Shown: positions 10,393 through 21,996 of the stretch, piece by piece | Numbering within the stretch: the stretch's first letter is position 1 | How the letters are laid out: every line of letters begins with the position of its first letter | Source: Brachypodium distachyon | Lineage: Eukaryota > Streptophyta > Magnoliopsida > Poales > Poaceae | NCBI RefSeq assembly: GCF_000005505.3 | Contig: NC_016131.3 | Coordinates: forward strand, 33,533,001 to 33,597,000 | Direction of reading: 5' to 3' | DNA: 64,000 nt | Notes under the pieces: model-generated | Seen by the model: only the letters and a program-made list of their open reading frames with translations | Told to the model about the DNA's origin: nothing | Database searches by the model: none | Translations under genes and position numbers: made by a program

Positions 10393-12267
10393 TCAGATAC
10401 GCTTCATCTTCTTCATAACTTTCTGTTGCATAACGTCGACGCGACTCAAGAAAGCGCATCTCCAGTGCTTCCAGAAAAATAATGCACCAAACCATATCCA
10501 GAAACCAAACACTGTTCTTGCAATCACTGAGTAGTACATCCACATGGTTTCGAGTTCATCATGATGGTCCTTTACCCCATCCAATGTAGATATCGTGGGA
10601 CTTGAATGGTTTGTGCACGAAATGTTCACCAAAGAGCCACAAAGTCTAAGATTATTGCCATAAATCGAGGGATCATCCAGTGTCCGGAGTTGATTGCCTG
10701 TTGGTATTTGTCCAGATAGAAGGTTGTTGGAGAGGTTAAGAGTGCTCAGGAACATCAAGTTTGATATACTTGGAGGAATAGGACCAGATAGTTTGTTCCA
10801 AGAGAGGTCAAGGGATTCTAGCATCTTTAAATTGCCAATTTCTTTGGGGATACTACGAGATAGATAATTTCTTGACATGTTTAGTAACTGGATGCCTTTA
10901 AGATTTGTCAACTCTGAAGGGATCTCACCGGATAGAGAATTGCCAGAGAGATCAATACCAGTAACGAAGGGACTTCCACGAAAGATGCGCTCCCGTCCCT
11001 TCCAAAATATGTCCATGCTGTCAGGGTCTGAAAATTCAAAGCCGACAGCTACTTTGCTGGATCTTATAATCGGCTGCATAATTGATGTCTGCCTCATCAA
11101 GGAAAAGCGGGCGAAGCTTTCTGGAATGGAACCAACAAACTTATTTTCAGCTAGATCAAGAAGTTGGAGATCAGAGAGTTGTGAAAGCTGCCAAGGAATA
11201 TTTCCACTGAACATATTTGATCGCAGTGCAAGAATCCTCAAATAGGATTGCTTTCCCCTATCCACGGAGGAATTACACCAGAAATGTTATTGTTCGCCAG
11301 ATCAAAAATAACAAGGCTTTTGAAATTCTTCAACACTGCTGGAAAGCAACCTGTGAAGTTGTTGTTTGACAGGTGCAGCGACCTTAGTGAAGAGTTGCTG
11401 TAAGTTGAGGTTGGAACTTTCCGAGCAAAAGCATTGCTCGACAGATCCAAAAATTGTAAATCTTTCAAATTCCAGAAGCAACCAGGAAGCTCTCCAAACA
11501 ACTTATTGTTTGATAGATCCAAAACTTTTAGAACTGTTAATCGACAAAATGCAGACATTGATTCTCCCGAGAAGCTGCTATTGTAGGTATTGTTTGCTCG
11601 CTTGACAACTGGCAACTGCATGCTGTCGTGATTAGGAATGATACCCGTAAACTTGTTGGCAGACATGGAGACAACAACAAGATTTACTAGCGAGGAGATG
11701 GTTGCAGGAAGCTCGCCCTCAAGATGGTTGTTCCCGATGTCAAGGCATGCCAAAGATGTTGCATTACCGATATGTGGTGTCATAATTCCAGTAAGGTGGT
11801 TACTGGACAAGTCCAATGTTATCAAGGTTGGCAAGCTTCCCATCTCCACAGGGATCGAACCAGTAAAGTTGTTGGTGGAGAGGCTGAGAAACTCTATCTC
11901 CTTCCACTTGCTGACCTGTGATGGGATGCTTCCAGTTAACAAGTTGGTTGACACATCAAAATATTGGAGGTGGGTACAGTTTGTAAACATCTCTTGCGGA
12001 ATGGTACCACTGATTCTGTTGTTACTTATGTTAAAATAACGTAATTCTTGCACCCTCGCAAAAGATGGCGGCGAGCTTCCAAATAACTGATTCTCTGACA
12101 GGTTCATGTACTCAAGGCTAGTAAGATTCCCGAGCTCAGGCGGAAGCGTAGAAACCAAATCAGCATCACATATGTCGAGCAACTCAAGCAACTGAAGCTG
12201 CCCGAGAGAGGCTGGGATCGGCCCACCAAGTGAGTTGTTGCACAGTGTAAGCGATCGCAGTCCAGTT
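10393..12267 (-). pseudogene. receptor-like protein, C-terminal half
   Basis: Two overlapping minus-strand frames (12191-11238 and 11265-10393) carry consecutive LRRs of the plant extracellular type, LxxLxxLxLSxNxxxGxIP. Towards the end come GNLKMLESLDLSWNKLSGPI, a C-terminal cap with paired cysteines, and a hydrophobic helix (VIARTVFGFWIWFGALFFW) followed by a short basic tail ending KKMKRI. The frames meet at about 11240-11265, where PPWIGE runs into a stop while the next frame continues with the expected LRR. That is a one-base-type frameshift. No kinase domain follows. Confidence 0.9.
12263..12267. other. target site duplication of element D (left copy)
   Basis: CAGTT at 12263-12267 is repeated at 18531-18535. 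Five-base direct repeats outside TG...CA LTRs prove integrase-mediated insertion of the whole element in one event. Confidence 0.95.
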
Positions 12268-12683
12268 TGTTAGATTCTAGAAGTTGTCTAGGTGTAGATC
12301 AAATCAGTAGATTGGCTTTGCCGTGAATAATCTTGGGATTCGGGTAAGGTGATTGAGAGAGAGGGAGAGGAGTACCTTCTCCTTGACGAAGCCGGCGTGG
12401 ACGATATCGTGACGGCGAGGGAGATCGATGGCCGGTGTCGGGTGAAGCAGTGGCGGGGCTTCCCATCGCTATCTGCGCCTTTCCTCTAGATCGGGTTAGG
12501 TGTGTCGGTGGGGTGGCGGCGACGCAGAGGAACCTCGTAGTGCGTGCCCCGGCCCCCACCTCTTTATATAGCGCAGCGCGACAGGGGGGCGTCAACCATA
12601 TTGGGTTGGGCGCCCCCGTCAGGGCACGTCAGATCTAGGCCCGGTGGGCTGTTGGGCCCACACGGCAGGAGATCACTCTAACA
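12268..12683 (-). repeat. 3' LTR of copia element D
   Basis: 416 bp, TGTTAG...CTAACA ends. Collinear with 18110-18530. It contains the GCTATATAAAGAGG TATA region in minus orientation near 12550-12570. Confidence 0.95.
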
Positions 12684-12869
12684 TTCTTCCCCTTGATCTC
12701 AACTTTTCTTTTGACCGTATATTTTTTACTTTACTCGTTTCACCACCGATTAGTATGTAGAGCATATTTCATCGTCTCAACTCAATTGCCGATAGAATCA
12801 GACAGCTACGACATACCTTTCCATGTTGAAACAAATTCCGTTCTTTTCAGGTCATTCTTTATCCAGAAA

Positions 12870-15800
12870 TCATAGGCTTTCCCTTAAACCCAAGCCGGCT
12901 AAGTGTTCCTTGAACACACTAGGTGGTAGGCCTTTCGTAAGCGGATCCGCAAGCATATCCTTTGTCTTTATATGCTCGAGACTTATAGTGTGATCCTGCA
13001 TTTTATCTTTCACAACATAATACTTTATCTCTATTGGTTTGGTAGCATTACTCGACTTGTTGTTGTGAGTATAAAACATCGCGGGCTAATTGTCGTAGTA
13101 CATCTTTACTGGTTTGTCGATACAATTCACTACTTTCAAGTCGGGTATAAATTTCTTTAACCATATCGCCTGCCCCGTGGCCTCATAAGATGCTATAAGT
13201 TCTGCATACATCGTGGATGATGCAACTATTGACTGTTTGGAGCTTCTCCACGAAATAGCCCCGCCTGCGAGAGTGAATACATACCCAGACATGGATTTTC
13301 TATCATCTCTGTCTCTCTCAAAGTCTACATCTGAATACCCTTTTATCTCTAGGGAATCAGATATTTTATATGTTAGCATGAGCCCTTTTGTGAGTTGCGC
13401 ATAACGCAATGCTTTCTTTACCATTTTCCAATGCTCTAGCCCTGGATTTTCTTGATATCTACCGAATACCCCGGTGATAAAAGCTAAGTCAGGGCGACTG
13501 CACACTTGTGCATACTGTAGGCTTCCAACGGCCGAAGCATATGGAACCGCTTTCAATTGATCGATCTCATATTGACTTTTGGGACATTGAAATTTCCCAA
13601 AACTGTCGCCCTTGACTATAGGAGCAGGTGTGGCATTGCTCGCGTGCATATTGTATTTCTTTAGAATCTTTTCTAAATATGCCTTTTGCGATAGTCCTAG
13701 AACCCCATTTTTCCTATCTCGGTGAATTTCTATGCCCAAGACATATGACGCTTCATCAAGATCTTTCATATCAAAATTTGAAAACAAATTTTTTTTTGTT
13801 TCTAGTAGTAGACTGACATCATTGCTAGCAAGCAGGATATCATCCACATACAGAATTAGGAAAATGTATTCCCACTTTTGAACTTTGCATAAACGCAGTT
13901 GTCCTCAACATTTTCTTTAAACCCAAATTTCTTAATTGTTTCATTAAACTTTAAATACCACTGTCTAGACGCTTGCTTTAATACATAAATGGATTTCTTT
14001 AGGCGGCAACCCATGTTTTCCTTGTCTTCCATGATAAAACCCTTGGGTTGTTTCATGTAGACATTTTCTTCTAAATCCCCGTTTAGAAATGCCGTCTTTA
14101 CATCCATCTGATGTAGCTCTAAGTCAAAGTGTGCCACCAGTGCCATTACTATTCTGAAGGAATCTTTGCATGAGACTGGTGAAAATGTCTCATTGTAATC
14201 TATTCCTTCTCTTTGTGTAAATCCTTTTGCCACGAGTCGTGCTTTGTATTTTTATATATTCCCTCTAGAGTCATATATGGTTTGTAGACCCATTTACAGC
14301 CTACCGTTTTGGCTCATTTATGAATTTCCTCTAAGTCCCAAATTTCGTTGAACTCATCGATCTCATCTCATCTTCCATGGCCTCCAGCCACTTCGATGAG
14401 TGAGAACTACTCATGAGTTTTTCATATGAAGTGGGATCATTCTCCATATGAACTCTTTCTGTATTATAAACTTTATAATTTTTTGGAATGGCTGACTTTT
14501 TAACACTTTGAGACCTTCTAGGGGCCTCAATTTCTGGCACGTTCTGTGTCTCTACATGTGGCGCATGTTCAGGCTGCTGCACCTCCCTTTCATGTGCAGC
14601 AATGGGTTGAGTCGGCTCCTGACGGACAGGTTCCGGACCTTCACTCATTGTTGCCATGTGTGGAGTTGCAACAGGTGTCGGCACCACAATCTCAGGAATT
14701 GTCGGTGCGACAACAACACGTAGTAAAAAGAATGGCTCCTGAGTCATCGGATTAGGTGCATGCACCCTCTTCTCCTCAAGATCAACTTTCCGAGCTACTG
14801 TGCTCCCCCTCATCATTTCGTCCTCTAAGAAGACGGTGTGTTCTCGTTTCCACAAACTTTGTTTATCTGTCTGGACAGTAGAAACGAAAACCTTTTGGTC
14901 TTTCAGGGTAGCCAATGAAATGGCAACTTACTGTCTTGGTATTCAACTTTGCAATATTTGGGTTAAACACTTTGGCCTTAGCTGGGCTCCCCTACACCTG
15001 CAGGTGTTGTATAGAGGGCACCTTCCTGTCCACAGCTCATACGGTGTTTTGGGCACCGACTTGCTTGGCACTCTATTGAGAATGTGAATGGCGGTTTTTA
15101 ATGCCTCCATCCACAATCCCAATGGTAATGTGCAATAACTCATCATACTGCGCACCATATCCATAAGGGTACGGTCACGCCTTTCAGCTACTCCATCTTG
15201 CTGAGGCTCGCCCGGCATTAAATACTGGGCAACTATTCCAGTCTCCTGTAGGAACCTTGCAAAAGGTCCGGGGACTTGGCCATATGGAGTGTGCCGACCG
15301 TAGTACTCCCCCCCCCCACCCCACACGGTCGGATCTTACTATCTTTATCTTTTTATCATGCTGATTTTCAACTTCAGCTTTGAATATTTTAAATTTATCC
15401 AATGCTTCTGACCTTTCTTTTATTGGATAAATGTAACCATAACGGGAGTAGTCGTCTATGAATGTTATGAACGAATGATAACCATCCACACTTTTCACAG
15501 GAAATGGTTCACAAATGTCAGTGTGAATAATTTCGAGTGTGCTGGTGCTACGTATTGCACCCTTTTTTTTATTTGTTTTACATACTTTTCTTTAATGCAA
15601 TCTACGCATTGCTCTATTTTAGAGAACTCTAATGGAGGAAGAATTTCTGTTTTAATAAGTTTTTCCATTCTCCCCCTCAAAATATGGCATAAACGACAGT
15701 GCCATAATTTCGATGATTCATTAGTCATCTTTCTTTTCTTTGTACTTTCTCCGACGCGGCAACATGTTCATTCACTTTACACACAGAATGTACTTTTTCA

Positions 15801-16522
15801 CATATGGATAATAAATAAAGCTCATTCTGAAGGAAGGCAACACCCACACAATCATTATTAAACCATATGGCACACTTGCCATGTCCAAAATGACATTCAT
15901 AGTCAACTTTGTCCAAACGTGATACACTAATCAAGTTTCTGTGTAATGAAGGAAAATAAAACACATCTCTAAGCAGAATCGTGAATCCATCGGGAAGCTC
16001 CAAGGAGATGTCGCCGACAGCTTCTGCGTCCGCTTGGACTCCATTTGCAACTTCAATGCATCTTTCGTTTCTTCGCGTAGTCCGCATCGGAAGGAATCCC
16101 TGTAAAGAATTTGCAACACGAACAGTTGCACCAGAGGCAATCCACCAAGTAGATTTCGAAAACTGTGTATACAGGGATTCATATACAAAAGAAATGGAGT
16201 TTATACCATTCTTTGCCATGATTGACTTTAGCCATTCCGGACAATTTTTCTTGTAATGCCCGGTCTTCTTGCAGTGGAGACATATATCTTTCTCCACTGG
16301 AAGAGTCTTTTGCTGTTGTTGATGTTGCATGGGAGCTTTACCATGTGGCTTTGAAGGAGAACTTTGATTGCCTTGAGCGAAGTTCTTTTTCTTATTATCC
16401 CTCACATAGTTCAGGAAACCACCATATGAGGATTTGATTATGTCCTCCTCTTGCACACACATGACTAGTCTTTTCAATATCCCACCACTCTGGTTGCATA
16501 TTGTAGTTGACAAAAGTGTCAA
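12870..16522 (-). pseudogene. copia pol of element D: zinc knuckle, protease, integrase, RT, RNase H
   Basis: Minus-strand pieces in order: a CCHC knuckle (CLHCKKTGHYKKNCP, near 16240-16300); protease region with WWIASGAT at about 16125-16150, where the catalytic Asp is Ala; an H/C integrase N-terminal domain (LWHCRLCH to CVDC, near 15600-15710); integrase core with FIDDYSRYGY and [12 protein letters not shown] (15184-15470); RT with YNETFSPV and LHQMDVKTAFLNG (13856-14233), then DDILLASND (about 13840); and RNase H ending ADPLTKGLP near 12920-12950. Frames break at the poly-C run near 15306-15317 and at other points. Confidence 0.9.
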
Positions 16523-17061
16523 ACTCTTTTGGCAATGAAGTCATAACCAGGTGAACAAGCATTGCAGGCTTAATCTCTAGATCAGCATCCATCGGCTTCA
16601 ACTTAGAAGCCATGTTGCTCATCCTGAGGATATGCACTCTTATGCCATGTCCTCTTCCTGTGTGCTTTTCTGTCAATATACTCCCCTACGGAAGCACACA
16701 CTGCAATTGAGCCCACAATAGCGTGCTCAATTGTGTTCTTTATGAAAGCCATGCACTTTTTATTGGCGGTGAGCCACTTTTTGTTCTCGAAGGTGTATGA
16801 CATCTCTAATGGAGCATACTCCCTCTTCTTTTTCTCCCAAGCATCATCATCATCTTTTGCATCCCTGACTGGCTCTGTAGGTTTTGGTGGCTGTGGAGTG
16901 TCAACCACCCAGTCCACCTCGGCACAAACAAAAGCCAGGTCAACTTTCTTTCTCCACTCAGTGTAGTTGTCACCCCTGAGGGTTGGTACGTCCTTGAGGC
17001 ATCTCATCAAGTAGTACCCTCCTGACACCACAATGACGTGGGAAGATAACAACAATTGCAT
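16395..17061 (-). pseudogene. copia gag of element D
   Basis: Minus-strand frame beginning near 17061 carries a gag start with LRGDNYTEWRKKVDLAF, the L-G-NY-W box of copia capsid proteins, and an acidic stretch near residues 65-75. It continues in a second frame at 16676-16395. The gag zinc knuckle sits just after, in the pol-frame piece. A frame change near 16610-16680 breaks it. Confidence 0.8.
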
Positions 17062-18109
17062 GCATTAATCCAACGTTGGTCAAAATTAATTCATACAACT
17101 ATTTGTGCAATTTAATCTATATCACCGTTGGGCAGAAAATAAAATTAAATGCACACTTTAACCATTAATCATGATCATGCTATTAATGACGTTGGTCAAG
17201 AAAAAATAACAGGATCACAATTAACATAAAAACACTTTTAATCATATTCTTTGCATATTTAAACAACACTTTTAAACTATTTGCAGCGGAAACTATGAAC
17301 CAAAATCATATCTTTCTACTTTTCAAAAGCATCATTTTGCATTTTACTATTTCCTAAAACAAACATCTCGTTGGTTCAGTTTGAATAGGATAAAAAAATT
17401 ATACCAAATACAGCAAAACTGAACATATACATTAAATAGATGCTCCTGTGATACAACAAAGTACTTTTGAGCCCAAAAACGCGCCTGGCCCATGGCCTGT
17501 CGCGCGCTCACACTCTTCTCTGGCCCGAGGCCAGCCTGTTCTTTCGCCCGGCCTGCGGCCTCATCTCGCACACGCGACCTGTACAGCCCACATTCGCGCC
17601 CGCGGCCCACCACTAGCTCGCGGCCCAACAGCCAGCCAGGGTTGCGCGTCCTTTTCGCCCAGCACAAAACGTCCGGCCGAAAACCCTAGCCAGTCTTCTC
17701 CCGCCTCTGTTTCTTCTCTGGCGACGGCAGGAGAGTCGGCTGGAGCCGCTTTCTCCGGGGGTGGCGAGCCGCGCCACCGGCTCTCCTCTCCCCCACCTCC
17801 TCCTGTTCTCTGTTACCTTCCCGGCGGAGACCACCGACGCGGAAGATTTTCGCGGCGGCGTCCTTGGCCTCTTGCCGGCGCACGCGTGCACCCGAAGGTG
17901 CGCGCGTCACCGTCAAGCGGTCAACGGCGCCGCCCTTTTCCCGGCGAGTGGGCGTGGCGACGGCGACCGGCGGCGCCACCCACTTTTCTGTCTCAGGTAA
18001 GTTCTCCACTGTTAGGGTTAGGGTTTGTACTTTTTTGCTTTTCTTCTTTCTCTTTTCCTTTCCTTTTCTACCCTACCGGATCTACATGCCTAGTAGGCTC
18101 TGGTACCAT
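17062..18109 (-). other. leader and primer-binding site of element D
   Basis: This is the untranslated 5' leader on the minus strand. Directly next to the 5' LTR is TGGTACCAGAGCC (18096-18108 read on the minus strand), one mismatch from the initiator-methionine tRNA complement used by copia elements. The stretch 17450-18000 is unusually GC-rich, and a telobox-like run (GGGTTAGGGTTT) sits at about 18014-18026. Long open frames here on either strand follow from base composition. Confidence 0.7.
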
Positions 18110-18530
18110 TGTTAGATTCTAGAAGTTGTCTAGGTGTAGATCAAATCAGTAGATTGGCTTTGCTGTGAATAATCTTGGGATTCGGGTAAGGGGATTGAGA
18201 GAGAGGGAGAGGAGTACCTTCTCCTTGACTGGACGTAGCCGGCGTGGACGACATCGTGACGGCGAGGGAGATTGATGGCCGGCGTCGGGTGACACAGTGG
18301 CGGGGCTTCCCGTCGCTATCTGCGCCTTTCCTCTAGATCGGGTTAGGTGTGTCGGTGGGGTGACGGCGACGCAGAGGAACCTTGTAGTGTATGCCCTGGC
18401 CCCCACCTATTTATATAGCGCAGCGCGACAGGGGCCCGCAACCATATTGGGTTGGGGGCCCCCGATCAGGGCGCGTCAGATCTAGACCCGGTGGGCCCTT
18501 GGGCCCACACGGCAGGAGATCACTCTAACA
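18110..18530 (-). repeat. 5' LTR of copia element D
   Basis: 421 bp, TGTTAG...CTAACA ends, same family and order as 12268-12683. The minus strand has TATATAAATAGG at about 18408-18416, the likely promoter of the element. Confidence 0.95.
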
Positions 18531-19305
18531 CAGTTATCTTCCCTAGCTCCTCTGGGATTCCTCCAGTGAGATTATTTCCTTCGAGATATAATACCTCAAG
18601 CTTTTGGAGCCTTGAGAGTGAGCGAGGTATCGAGCCAGAGAATCCATTAGCGGAAAGATCTAGATACCTCAACCTCGGTACAATCTCCGGCAATGAATCT
18701 GGTAACGGCCCCAAGAAAGTGTTACCCGATAAATCCAGTGACCTCACTCTCGCACAAGTGCAGTTGAGGATGTACTGTGGGAATGTACCATTGAGATCAT
18801 TATGATATAGAAATAAGAACTTCAAATTGGGCATAGGTGTGAACTTGGCGTATTCGGGGATGGTCAAGTGGTTATTTCCCAAATTTAACCCAACAATGCT
18901 TGTGAGGTGGCTGAGTTGGTAGGGGATGGCACCAACAAGATTGTTGCTTCTCAAGTTCAGAAAAGTGAGCGTGTGCAACAGGGATATATTTGCTGGGATG
19001 TTTCCAACAAGATTGTTGTTGCCAAGATTGATACTGATGAGGTTCCGGAAAGCTTCTGAATAGAAGGCGTCGAGCGTACCACTGAGACCAGCGTAGGGAA
19101 GCTTGAGCCTGGTAACATGCCCAGCAGCGTCGCAGGTTACGCCAGACCATGAGCATGTGGAGTTGGCCATTGACCACGAGGACACCGACTTGGCGCCAAT
19201 CAAGGTGGACCTCCATCGGAGAAGTGCTTCCGCTTCCGAGTCAATCGCCTTGGCCGTGCACATTAGCAGGAAAATTGAGATGTGGAGGAGTATGTGCAGC
19301 GCCAT
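18531..19305 (-). pseudogene. receptor-like protein, N-terminal half
   Basis: The frame starts at ATG 19305. It has a hydrophobic signal peptide (residues 1-20), an LRR N-terminal cap with the CSWSGVTC cysteine pair at residues 51-58, then LRRs with NLxGNIP and LDLSGN motifs. It ends at EELGKIT exactly at the retrotransposon target duplication. Its continuation is at 12267. The exon is otherwise open, so this half was intact when the copia element landed. Confidence 0.9.
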
Positions 19306-19740
19306 TCGTGATACTAGGATGAGGCAAGCTGCAGCAAAGGTGCTGAACGGATTAGTAGAAACCTATCTATGTCCCATTGGGACTAGCCGGGGTCAATGCA
19401 AGACTTCAACTAAAAAAAAAATGCAATATAGAACGGTGAGATCGTGCTGGGACCAAGTGGCATCCGGCCAGAAAGACTGAAGATCACTTGGGGTCATCCT
19501 AGGGTGAACAGCAGCTGTTAAACACGTAGCCTCAGTGCGTGCATAAATATGTTTAGAAGTAGTACGGAGTACTATTTGTTAGGCTCGGCCGCACTGCCGA
19601 CACCGTCCTGTGGTCATCAGGATGTGGGCGTCTTCTTTAGAGGTTAGCACGTAATTACCATAGCCCTGTCGCTATTAGGGAGAGAGAAGTATTAGAATTC
19701 GAAATAGGTCTAGCTAGGGTGGCGGCATGAGCCACAAAAA
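19306..19740. other. upstream flank of the receptor-like protein gene
   Basis: There is no coding signal. It should hold the promoter and 5' UTR of the disrupted receptor gene, read leftwards. I do not see a clear TATA box. Confidence 0.3.
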
Positions 19741-20720
19741 ACGGATCTGCTCCCTGGAGTTGTCACTCCCTCTCCTTCCTCCACCTTGCTGCCTCCTGAG
19801 GCTGTGGCCGGGCAAAGCCAGCCGCCGCCGGTGAGGCGGGCAGCGGGGAGCGCACCCGACCCGTCTCGGATCTAGACGGTGGCGACGGTGCATCGATGCG
19901 GCATATCTCGCAATCTGACACGGTGGCGCAACACGTCGCTTCGTCCTGACTGTTGGTATCTAGGCGCGGTGCTTTGTCGTCCTGCCCCTTCCTCTGCACC
20001 AGCCTGATCTACACGTTTGGGAAGGCACGGCTGCCGGTGAAAACCAAGCCGACCTCGGTCATGACGGAAGATATGATGGCGGCGCCCTTGCGTTGTTACC
20101 TTGTCTAAGGCATCGTTCTTGCAGGTCTCGCCCCCTCGCTCGGGCTGCTCCGGGGGAAACCCCATATCTGAATCTTCTCGGATCGGACGATGACGACGCT
20201 CAGCGTCATTTCTCCCTCTTGAGGGAATCGTCTTGGAGCAGGTGTTGTCTCGGAGGGTCAAGAGGTGGAGCAGCATGGCATCTTTCGCATTGACGGCATC
20301 GGGTCTCGGCAGCATGCTGCAGTAGGGTCTCGATGGCAGACGTGTGATGATGGACGCGTGCAGGGCGGTGGCGTTGTCTGGCGTCATGGTGACGTCGATG
20401 GGAGCCCTGGCAAAGTCAATGCTTTGATCCGTGTCCTGAAGATGGGTCGGCGGAAGATGACGGCAGCTGATTCTGGAGCGTGAGCATGCGGTGCGCGCCG
20501 AGGATCTGCTGGACCGGTTGTGCCCTGGTGCGGCCTTCGGATTTAGGTGATGTGTGCGCATTGGTGTGTGATCAGGGCATGTGACCCGATCATTGTCACT
20601 CCCTTCATCAAGCTTGTAGTTGTCGCGACTATTATTGTGAGAGAGGTGGCTTTTGGTTGATCAATGTATTCATTTTGTCAGGTTTGTTGAATAATATAAT
20701 AAAAAAGGTTGTGTGCACCT
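19740..20720 (+). repeat. LINE 3'-end-like repeat
   Basis: A GC-rich stretch without a convincing protein ends in an AT-rich tail AATAATATAATAAAAAAGG followed by TTGTGTGCACC near 20690-20719. The taataaaa/tgtgtgcat ending is seen at the 3' ends of many Triticeae LINEs and also at 54445-54510 in this window. Long minus-strand frames here (19872-20561) show no domain and I treat them as chance. The 5' limit is uncertain and no target duplication is seen. Confidence 0.35.
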
Positions 20721-20741
20721 GACAAGGGCGGAAGGTGTAGG

Positions 20742-21290
20742 GACCTGACCGAGGATGGCAATGGGGCGGGTTTGGACGGGCGAAGCATATCCATATCCAT
20801 ATCCACATCCATCTCTAAATCCACTTCCATCCACGAAAGCATCCGTGGAGTGAAAACAATATCCATATCCATATCTACCAGGTATCTGGGTATCCATGGA
20901 GCTCCATGGAGCAACAATAATGTCTTAAACAACAACATATAGGCCTCACAAATTTCTCATCAGGCAATAGCATTACATACACAAGAAGTCTCACACAATC
21001 AAGAAAATAAGTCTTATTACAACACAACAAAGTTGATAGGTGAATATAGAAAAGATGGCATATTTCTTTTGAGTGGCCAGGAGAAGTATTTATATGACTC
21101 ATGTAGCTAAATAATGGACCCACATGTTAATAGTTTATTTATTTTATTAAATATCGGGTATAAATGGATATCCATGGATTAAATGTGATATCCGTACACG
21201 TTTAAGGAGTCAGCGAGTATACATGAAACGCGAACCGGCTCCGTACCCACAGACCGGACATGGATGGATATCCAATCTTGAGACCTGACC
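20742..21290. repeat. CATATCC-rich repeat between GACCTGACC direct repeats
   Basis: The stretch contains runs of CATATCCATATCC (20785-20810, 20855-20880) and further TATCCATGGA units, and lies between two copies of GACCTGACC (20742-20750 and 21282-21290). The direct repeats could be a target duplication of a small DNA transposon, but no clear inverted ends are visible. Confidence 0.3.
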
Positions 21291-21996
21291 CGATTCCCAC
21301 GCCCGTACCTGCGTGGGCGGAGCCAGGAAAAATTAGTTGGAGCAACTTGAATTCAGGTTACTGTTATCCAGATCATTTCAGTTTTTTATCCAGATTCGGC
21401 AAGCCCACAAGAAGCGTTGATTCTTATCACGTGCTAGTACTAGCCAAACCTGAGGAAAGAAAACGTGCCCGTGAACTAGCAGCCTCGATTCCTACTTTCC
21501 TAGGCATCCACGCATGCATGGTCCGTTGACTCGACCGAAGAAAAAGATCGCAGGTCTTTATGCAGTTGGGCATTGCTGCCATCTGCAGGGCCCAATTAAC
21601 CGTCCGCCCTTGTCAGGTGCATTCGTCCAATGCAGTAGGCGGTATAGCCTTTCCGCCTTTCAGGCCGGCTGGATGTTTGCATGCGCAGTTCACATGGCTG
21701 AAAGCAAAACGTGACGTCTTCCATATCTTCCGGCGACCAATTCTGACATTACTTTCGAGAGGGGGTCATTTTTGTCGATTGCGCTGGCCAGAGGGCTAAA
21801 CTAGCGAAAAATTCATTTGTTTTCAACCGCGGCTTCATCGATAGACGAATTCAGAACGGAAAGCCTATTCCATTCACCCATCTCACACAATACGGACGGT
21901 TTATCATCGACCTTCGATCTGCCGACTAAGCCAATGGCGAATTTGGGTGTAAAACGAACTACGCCGGGCACGTGAGCAAAGTACCAACCTGTTCTG
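21291..21996. other. no gene seen
   Basis: Unique-looking DNA with no supported coding region. It ends at the target duplication TTCTG of element E (21992-21996). Confidence 0.4.

Larger units (their letters stand above)
12268..18530 (-). mobile_element. complete Ty1/copia element D in the receptor-like protein exon
   Basis: Complete 6263-bp element on the minus strand: 3' LTR 12268-12683, purine tract AAGGGGAAGAA beside it, pol, gag, a GC-rich leader, an initiator-Met-type primer site, and 5' LTR 18110-18530. Target duplication CAGTT is at both ends. Domain order gag, protease, integrase, RT, RNase H is the copia order. The two LTRs differ at about 20 positions by eye over about 415 bases, so the insertion is not recent. 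Coding frames are broken in several places and the protease lacks its catalytic aspartate, so the copy cannot move by itself. Confidence 0.95.
10393..19305 (-). pseudogene. LRR receptor-like protein gene split by a copia retrotransposon
   Basis: The whole locus comprises an N-terminal half (18531-19305), the inserted copia element D (12268-18530, with target duplication) and a C-terminal half (10393-12267). Without the insertion the coding sequence would be about 2.65 kb (about 880 residues) in one exon. It encodes a signal peptide, an LRR N-cap, about 25 plant-type LRRs, a transmembrane helix and a short basic tail with no kinase. This is the plan of plant LRR-RLPs, which sense extracellular ligands together with a partner kinase such as SOBIR1. 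The reading frame on both sides of the insertion is in register. A separate frameshift near 11255 also breaks the gene, so it is a pseudogene at least twice over. Confidence 0.9.

Noticed and set aside
10343..10543. 66-codon frame at the 3' end of the receptor gene
   Set aside because: It overlaps the transmembrane and tail coding region in another frame; the receptor frame fits the family better.
17448..18122. 224-codon plus-strand frame
   Set aside because: It lies in the GC-rich leader of copia element D, opposite to its coding strand, and has low-complexity Pro/Ser/Arg composition.
19872..20561. 229-codon minus-strand frame
   Set aside because: No domain, low-complexity Arg/Ser/His composition, inside a LINE-end-like repeat.
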